Part shown: positions 6,553-10,761 of the stretch, piece by piece
Numbering within the stretch: the stretch's first letter is position 1
How the letters are laid out: the number at the start of each line of letters is the position of its first letter
From: Clostridiales bacterium UBA1763
GTDB lineage: Bacteria; Bacillota; Clostridia; Oscillospirales; Oscillospiraceae
NCBI GenBank assembly: GCA_002314685.1
Contig: DCHB01000085.1
Span: forward strand, 1-10,761
DNA: 10,761 bases
Direction: 5' to 3'
Notes under the pieces: generated by a model
What the model saw: the letters and a program-made list of their open reading frames with translations, nothing else
Databases searched by the model: none
Told to the model about the DNA's origin: nothing
Made by a program: the position numbers and the translations under genes

Positions 6553-6565
6553 AATATGATAAAAT
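6553..6565 (+). promoter_or_regulatory. Extended -10 promoter candidate for trmL
   Basis: AATATGATAAAAT contains TG-A-TAAAAT (TG at 6557-6558, TAAAAT at 6560-6565), an extended -10 element. No good -35 is seen 17-18 nt upstream. The trmL ATG lies 40 nt downstream. The same 13 bases occur in the ABC-F promoter on the opposite strand. Confidence 0.45.
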
Positions 6566-6605
6566 ACTATCAAACAGTTAATTTAATACTAAATGGGAAA
6601 AGATA

Positions 6606-7097
6606 ATGTTGAACATAATTCTGCTTGAACCCGAAATTCCGCACAATACGGGAGCGATTGCACGCACCTGTGCCGCAACGGGCGCAAGACTGCATTTAAT
6701 AAAGCCACTCGGCTTTGATATTTCCGATAAGGCAGTCAAACGCTCAGGGCTTGATTACTGGTGGCTTGTCGATATTAACGTATATGAAAACATAGATGAG
6801 TACTTTGAGAAAAACGGAGACTCAAATCTGTGGCTTGCAACGACAAAGGCACCGAGGGCGTATTCCGATGCGGATTTTTCAAGCGAGGATGTTTCGATAA
6901 TGTTCGGCAAGGAAACGGCGGGGCTTCCCGAATGGCTCAGAGAAAAATATAGTGACCGCTGTATAAGAATACCGATGATTTCAGAAGCGAGAAGCTTGAA
7001 TCTTTCAAACTCTGCCGCGATTCTTGCATACGAGGCACTGCGTCAGCAGGGCTTCAAGGGGCTTTTGGGCTATGGCTCAATGGCGGATAAAGTATAA
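6606..7097 (+). CDS. trmL: tRNA (cytidine/uridine-34-2'-O)-methyltransferase TrmL
   Basis: A 163-residue SPOUT-class methyltransferase that uses S-adenosylmethionine to 2'-O-methylate the wobble base 34 of leucine tRNAs in the E. coli family model. The single-domain length matches TrmL (YibK), shorter than other SpoU enzymes that carry an extra RNA-binding domain. Visible motifs are the N-terminal LLEPEIPHNTGAIARTCAATG, then IMFGKETAGLP, and the C-terminal knot segment IPMISEARSLNLSNSAAI, which holds the cofactor. The ATG follows GGGA at 6595-6598, a modest ribosome binding site. It is divergent from the radical SAM operon and lies 57 nt before pgk on the same strand. Only a weak hairpin lies between it and pgk, so readthrough into the glycolytic genes is possible. 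Confidence 0.94.
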   Translation: MLNIILLEPEIPHNTGAIARTCAATGARLHLIKPLGFDISDKAVKRSGLDYWWLVDINVYENIDEYFEKNGDSNLWLATTKAPRAYSDADFSSEDVSIMFGKETAGLPEWLREKYSDRCIRIPMISEARSLNLSNSAAILAYEALRQQGFKGLLGYGSMADKV

Positions 7098-7099
7098 AT

Positions 7100-7120
7100 C
7101 AGCCTTCAGGCTGTTATATT
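7100..7120 (+). terminator. Weak hairpin after trmL
   Basis: CAGCC (7100-7104) pairs with GGCTG (7109-7113) around TTCA, followed by TTATATT. The 5-bp stem is short for an intrinsic terminator, so leaky termination or none is expected. A second small symmetry, GTCGA-TTGT-TCGAC (7126-7139), lies just before the pgk ribosome binding site and might be a regulator site. Confidence 0.3.
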
Positions 7121-7154
7121 TAGATGTCGATTGTTCGACAGAAGGGAGCAAAAC

Positions 7155-8348
7155 ATGAATTACAACAAAAAGAGTGTTCTCGACGCAGATGTAAACGGCA
7201 AAAAGGTGCTGCTTCGCTGTGATTTCAATGTTCCTCAGGATAAGGAAACGGGAAAAATCACCTCGGATAAGCGTATTGTCGCCGCAATACCCACAATAAA
7301 GTACCTGCTTGATAACGGTGCCGCCGTTATCGCTTGCTCGCACCTCGGCAAGCCCAAGGGCGAGTGGAAGACCAAGCTTACGCTTGCTCCCGTAGCTGAA
7401 AGACTTTCCGAGCTTCTCGGTCAGAAAGTCATTTTTGCAAACGACATAATCGGTGAGGATGCAAAGGCAAAGGCGGCTGAATTGAAGTCGGGCGAGCTTA
7501 TGCTCCTTGAAAACCTCCGCTTTGACATCCGCGAGGAGAAAAACGGCGCAGACTTTGCCGAGGAGCTTGCATCTATGGCAGAGCTTTATGTGTCCGATGC
7601 CTTCGGCACCGTTCACCGCGCACACGCATCCACAGCGGGCGTTGCGGCATTCCTGCCCGCCTATGCGGGACTTCTCGTTGAGAAGGAGCTTTCCGTAATG
7701 GGCAAGGCACTTGACGACCCGAAGCGTCCCTTTGTTGCAGTGCTCGGCGGCGCAAAGGTTTCCGACAAGATAGGCGTTATCAACAATCTGCTTGAAAAGG
7801 CTGATACAATCATCATCGGCGGCGGCATGGCTTATACCTTTATCAAGGCAATGGGCAACGAGATAGGCAACTCTCTGCTCGAGGCTGACAAGCTTGACTA
7901 TGCTCTTGAAATGATTGAAAAGGCAAAGAAAAACGGCGTTGCACTGCTCCTGCCCGTTGACACCGCGATCGGTGACGAGTTCAAGGCGGACTGCAAGTAC
8001 GAGGTCGTTGACGCAGACAAAATCTCCGCAGGCTGGATGGGTATGGATATAGGCCCCAAGACAATCGAGCTGTTCTCAAACGCAATCAAGAGCGCAGAGA
8101 CAGTGGTCTGGAACGGTCCCATGGGCGTATTTGAATTCGACGCTTTTGCAAAGGGCACAAAGGCAATGGCAGAAGCGCTTGCACAGTCGGGCGCAATCAC
8201 AATAGTCGGCGGCGGTGACTCAGCCGCGGCAGTCGAAAAGCTCGGCTATGCTGATAAGATGACACACATTTCCACAGGCGGCGGTGCATCTCTCGAATTC
8301 CTTGAGGGACTCGAGCTTCCCGGTGTTGCCTGCCTGCAGGATAAGTAA
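7155..8348 (+). CDS. pgk: Phosphoglycerate kinase
   Basis: A 397-residue cytoplasmic enzyme that transfers phosphate from 1,3-bisphosphoglycerate to ADP, giving 3-phosphoglycerate and the first ATP of lower glycolysis. N-domain substrate motifs are RCDFNVP (21-27), SHLGKPKG (62-69), LLENLRF and [13 protein letters not shown]; the C-domain nucleotide motifs are [38 protein letters not shown] and [14 protein letters not shown]. The length is the family norm. The ATG at 7155 is chosen over an in-frame TTG at 7131 because AAGGGAG (7142-7148) stands 6 nt before it and the family starts here. It is first of the pgk-tpiA-gpmI run, with 17 nt to tpiA. No convincing promoter of its own is seen. Confidence 0.98.
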   Translation: MNYNKKSVLDADVNGKKVLLRCDFNVPQDKETGKITSDKRIVAAIPTIKYLLDNGAAVIACSHLGKPKGEWKTKLTLAPVAERLSELLGQKVIFANDIIGEDAKAKAAELKSGELMLLENLRFDIREEKNGADFAEELASMAELYVSDAFGTVHRAHASTAGVAAFLPAYAGLLVEKELSVMGKALDDPKRPFVAVLGGAKVSDKIGVINNLLEKADTIIIGGGMAYTFIKAMGNEIGNSLLEADKLDYALEMIEKAKKNGVALLLPVDTAIGDEFKADCKYEVVDADKISAGWMGMDIGPKTIELFSNAIKSAETVVWNGPMGVFEFDAFAKGTKAMAEALAQSGAITIVGGGDSAAAVEKLGYADKMTHISTGGGASLEFLEGLELPGVACLQDK

Positions 8349-8365
8349 TATTCGGAGGCAGTAAT

Positions 8366-9145
8366 ATGAATACTAAGTACAGAAAAACAATCATCGCAGG
8401 CAACTGGAAGATGAATATGCTTGCAAGCGATGTAAAGCCCTTTGTTGATGAGCTTAAAACCTATCTTCCCAAGACAAGAAGCTGTGACACGGTTTTGTGC
8501 GTTCCCGCAGTCAACATCTGCTCCATGCTCAAGTACGGCAAGGAGGCAAAGATAATCTGCGGTGCTCAGGATGTATCCGAGCACGATAAGGGCGCATACA
8601 CGGGCGATATTTCCGCCGCACAGCTTAACGACATCGGCGTAAAGTACTGCATCGTCGGTCATTCCGAGCGCAGAGCCTACTATGCCGAGGGCGACCTAAA
8701 GGTAAATGCTAAGGTAAAAAAGCTGCTCGAGAACAAAATCCACCCCATTATCTGCGTGGGTGAGAGCCTTGAGCAGAGAGAAAAAAATCTCACAATGTCA
8801 CATATTAACTATCAGATCCGTGCGGCACTTTCGGGCATTGAGCTCAGCGAGCTTCGCCATTGCGTAATAGCATACGAGCCTATTTGGGCAATCGGCACGG
8901 GCAAGACCGCCACAAGCGAGCAGGCACAGGAGGTCTGCTGTGAGATTCGCGCTATTATAAGAGAAATGTACGGCGCACGCCCCGCAAGAAGCATCAGCAT
9001 TCTTTACGGCGGAAGCATGAATGCCAAGAATGCCGCAGAGCTTTTAGCTCAGCCTGATGTTGACGGCGGTCTTATAGGTGGCGCATCCTTAAAGCCCGCA
9101 GACTTTGCCGAAATAATCAAGGCAACGGGTGCAGACAATGAGTAA
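8366..9145 (+). CDS. tpiA: Triosephosphate isomerase
   Basis: A 259-residue (beta/alpha)8 enzyme that interconverts dihydroxyacetone phosphate and glyceraldehyde 3-phosphate. All key residues are present: Lys15 in AGNWKMN, the electrophile His99 in IVGHSERR, the catalytic base Glu171 in AYEPIWAIGTGK with the flexible lid loop after it, and the phosphate-binding YGGSM and GGLIGGASL near the C-terminus. GGAGG at 8354-8358 is 7 nt before the ATG. It starts 17 nt after pgk and its last 8 nt overlap gpmI, so the genes are almost certainly one transcript with coupled translation at the second junction. Confidence 0.98.
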   Translation: MNTKYRKTIIAGNWKMNMLASDVKPFVDELKTYLPKTRSCDTVLCVPAVNICSMLKYGKEAKIICGAQDVSEHDKGAYTGDISAAQLNDIGVKYCIVGHSERRAYYAEGDLKVNAKVKKLLENKIHPIICVGESLEQREKNLTMSHINYQIRAALSGIELSELRHCVIAYEPIWAIGTGKTATSEQAQEVCCEIRAIIREMYGARPARSISILYGGSMNAKNAAELLAQPDVDGGLIGGASLKPADFAEIIKATGADNE

Positions 9146-10649
9146 AGCCGTTTTAATTATAATGGACGGCTTCGGCATAGCCCCCGACAGCGGGGGAAAT
9201 GCCATAGCAGTCGCAAAAACACCCGAGCTTGACAGAATTTTTGCCGAGAGTGCATATACACAGCTTGCCGCCTCGGGCATGGATGTCGGTCTGCCCGCGG
9301 GGCAGATGGGCAACTCCGAGGTCGGACACACCAATATCGGTGCGGGAAGAGTCGTGTTTCAGGACCTGCCGCGCATAACAAATTCGATTGCTGACGGAAG
9401 CTTCTTTGAAAATCCCGCCTACGTAAAAGCAATGGATGCGGCAAAGGAAAACGGCAAAGCCCTGCACATACTCGGACTGCTGTCCGACGGCGGTGTTCAC
9501 AGCCACATTGAGCACATTTTCGCAATATGCGAAATGGCAAAAAAACGCGGACTTGAAAAGGTTTTCGTCCACTGCTTCCTCGACGGACGCGATGTCCCGC
9601 CTAAAAGTGCGGCTGAGTATGTAAGAAGGCTCGATGATAAATGCACTCAGCTCGGCAATGTTAAAATTGCCACTCTGCAGGGCAGGTTTTACGGCATGGA
9701 CCGCGATAAGCGTTGGGACAGAGTCGAGGCGGGCTACAATGCAATCGTGTGTGGCGAGGGCGAATTTGAGCCCGACCCCGTCAAGGCAGTCGAAGCAAGC
9801 TACGCAAACGATGTCAGCGACGAGTTTGTAAAGCCCGTTGTGTGCTGTAAAGACGGCATGGTAAACGAGGGTGACAGCGTAATATTCATGAATTTCCGCC
9901 CCGATAGGGCGAGGGAAATGACATGGGCGCTCAATTTACCCGATTTTGACGGCTTTGAACGCAAAAAGACTGTTTTCCCGCTTAACTATGTATGCACCGC
10001 GCAGTACGATGAGGCGCTCGACATCCCGATAGCCTTCCCGCCCGAGAGCATTGAAAACACCCTCGGCGACATTGTAAGCAGTCGCGGCTATAAGCAATTC
10101 AGAGTTGCGGAAACCGAAAAATACGCGCACGTAACATTTTTCTTCAACGGCGGCGTTGAAAAACCCTGCGAGGGTGAGGAAAGATGCCTCGTGCCCTCAC
10201 CGAAGCAGTTTGCGACCTATGACCTCATCCCCGAAATGAGCGCGGTTGAGGTTTGCGACAGATGCGTTGAGGCAATACAGAGCGAAAAATATGAGCTTGT
10301 TATCTGCAACTTTGCAAACTGCGACATGGTTGGTCACACCGGTGTTATGGAAGCGGCGATCACCGCTGTAGAGACCGTTGACACCTGCATGGGCAGGATC
10401 ATGGACGAGGTTGCCAAGCACGAGGATGTTGTTGTTTTCGTTACTGCAGACCATGGCAACGCGGACTGCATGTTCGACGAGACCGGCAAGGTCAACACGG
10501 CCCACACCACAAATCCCGTTCCCTTCATCGTTTGCAAGAAGGGTATCGAGCTCAGCGACGGCCGCCTGGCAGACATCGCTCCCACTATTCTCAGCTTAAT
10601 GGGGATTGACAAACCGGAAGTAATGACCGGTGTCAGCCTTATTAAATAA
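9138..10649 (+). CDS. gpmI: 2,3-bisphosphoglycerate-independent phosphoglycerate mutase
   Basis: A 503-residue, probably manganese-dependent enzyme of the alkaline phosphatase superfamily that converts 3-phosphoglycerate to 2-phosphoglycerate through a phosphoserine. Metal ligand Asp10 sits in IMDGFG; the nucleophile Ser60 sits in GQMGNSEVGHTNIG; the phosphotransferase insert has DGRDVPP and GRFYGMDRDKRWDR; the C-terminal metal sites are NFANCDMVGHTG, TADHGNADCM and AHTTNPVPF. Length is normal. The ATG at 9138 is inside the end of tpiA (ATGAGTAA overlap) with only a poor ribosome binding site, so translation is probably coupled; an in-frame GTG at 9129 is less likely because the family begins at the MSKA position. 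From about 10325 codon choice shifts (no ATA, mostly ATC for Ile; mainly ACC for Thr), though the protein stays intact. Confidence 0.97.
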   Translation: MSKAVLIIMDGFGIAPDSGGNAIAVAKTPELDRIFAESAYTQLAASGMDVGLPAGQMGNSEVGHTNIGAGRVVFQDLPRITNSIADGSFFENPAYVKAMDAAKENGKALHILGLLSDGGVHSHIEHIFAICEMAKKRGLEKVFVHCFLDGRDVPPKSAAEYVRRLDDKCTQLGNVKIATLQGRFYGMDRDKRWDRVEAGYNAIVCGEGEFEPDPVKAVEASYANDVSDEFVKPVVCCKDGMVNEGDSVIFMNFRPDRAREMTWALNLPDFDGFERKKTVFPLNYVCTAQYDEALDIPIAFPPESIENTLGDIVSSRGYKQFRVAETEKYAHVTFFFNGGVEKPCEGEERCLVPSPKQFATYDLIPEMSAVEVCDRCVEAIQSEKYELVICNFANCDMVGHTGVMEAAITAVETVDTCMGRIMDEVAKHEDVVVFVTADHGNADCMFDETGKVNTAHTTNPVPFIVCKKGIELSDGRLADIAPTILSLMGIDKPEVMTGVSLIK

Positions 10650-10681
10650 TAAAGTATAATTTTAATTGGAAGGGATTCACT

Positions 10682-10761
10682 ATGATTTACACATCTGAAG
10701 TAAAAAATATGTGCCCCGTTGCTAAGGGCGCATATCACGGTCCCGCTCCCATTCCCGAAGA
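10682..10761 (+). CDS. Start of a further gene, possibly Fe-S scaffold-like (cut by the window edge)
   Basis: Only 26 complete codons are present, beginning MIYTSEVKNMCPVAKG and continuing with a His-Gly-Pro-Ala-Pro run. GGAAGGG (10668-10674) is 7 nt before the ATG, a strong ribosome binding site, so this is a real start. The gene begins 32 nt after gpmI with no terminator between them. A TATAAT at 10655-10660 lacks a clear -35. From memory this N-terminus resembles a clostridial protein annotated as an iron-sulfur cluster assembly scaffold homologue, often next to a GGGtGRT protein; that identification is tentative and most of the protein is outside the window. Confidence 0.5.
   Translation, partial: MIYTSEVKNMCPVAKGAYHGPAPIPE

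Noticed and set aside
7131..7154. TTG at 7131 as the start of pgk
   Set aside because: The ribosome binding site AAGGGAG lies downstream of it and serves the ATG at 7155, where the family starts.
1..10761. CRISPR arrays, tRNA or rRNA genes, riboswitches, transposases, phage or defence genes
   Set aside because: No spaced direct-repeat array, tRNA-like cloverleaf, recognisable riboswitch core or mobile-element protein was seen; the only close repeats are the two 30-nt hairpins.

Overview
The window looks like a core-genome stretch of a low-to-mid GC Gram-positive anaerobe, most likely a gut member of the Oscillospiraceae/Ruminococcaceae (Clostridia). The reasons are strong AGGAGG/GGAGG ribosome binding sites, TATAAT and extended -10 promoters, a YkpA-type ABC-F protein, a family-36 alpha-galactosidase, a PflX-like radical SAM enzyme, and an uninterrupted run of glycolytic genes. 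The taxonomic call is inference. There is no transposase, phage gene, CRISPR array, rRNA or tRNA.

Layout: (1) 23-1627, minus strand: an ABC-F ATPase whose second composite ATP site has lost its Walker A lysine, catalytic glutamate and opposing signature motif. (2) 1628-1892: a gap holding the ABC-F promoter and a good candidate for an unannotated 35-residue single-span membrane protein (1745-1852), just upstream of (3) 1893-4226, plus strand: a cytoplasmic GH36 alpha-galactosidase. (4) 4227-4495: a 269-nt convergent intergenic region packed with stem-loops. It is bracketed by two identical 30-nt hairpins and holds a nested structured element and three further terminator-like hairpins between them. 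(5) 4496-6414, minus strand: a two-gene operon of a PflX-like radical SAM protein followed 14 nt later by an FMN-dependent alpha-hydroxy-acid dehydrogenase family protein with an N-terminal four-cysteine cluster. It has a clear TTGCAT-17-TATAAT promoter. (6) 6606-7097, plus strand: the tRNA wobble methyltransferase TrmL. (7) 7155-10649, plus strand: pgk, tpiA and gpmI, with tpiA and gpmI overlapping by 8 nt. (8) 10682 to the edge: the first 26 codons of another gene, perhaps an iron-sulfur cluster scaffold-like protein.

The pgk-tpiA-gpmI block encodes the three-carbon interconversion steps of lower glycolysis (triose isomerisation, the first ATP-yielding step, and 3PG to 2PG); gap and eno are not in the window. 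The alpha-galactosidase would release galactose from raffinose-type oligosaccharides, but no sugar transporter or regulator lies next to it. The places most worth a second look are the hairpin cluster at 4227-4492, the coherent loss of one ATP site in the ABC-F protein, the small membrane ORF, and the cysteine-bearing FMN enzyme paired with a radical SAM protein of unknown substrate. Nothing here is clearly a complete new defence or mobile system.
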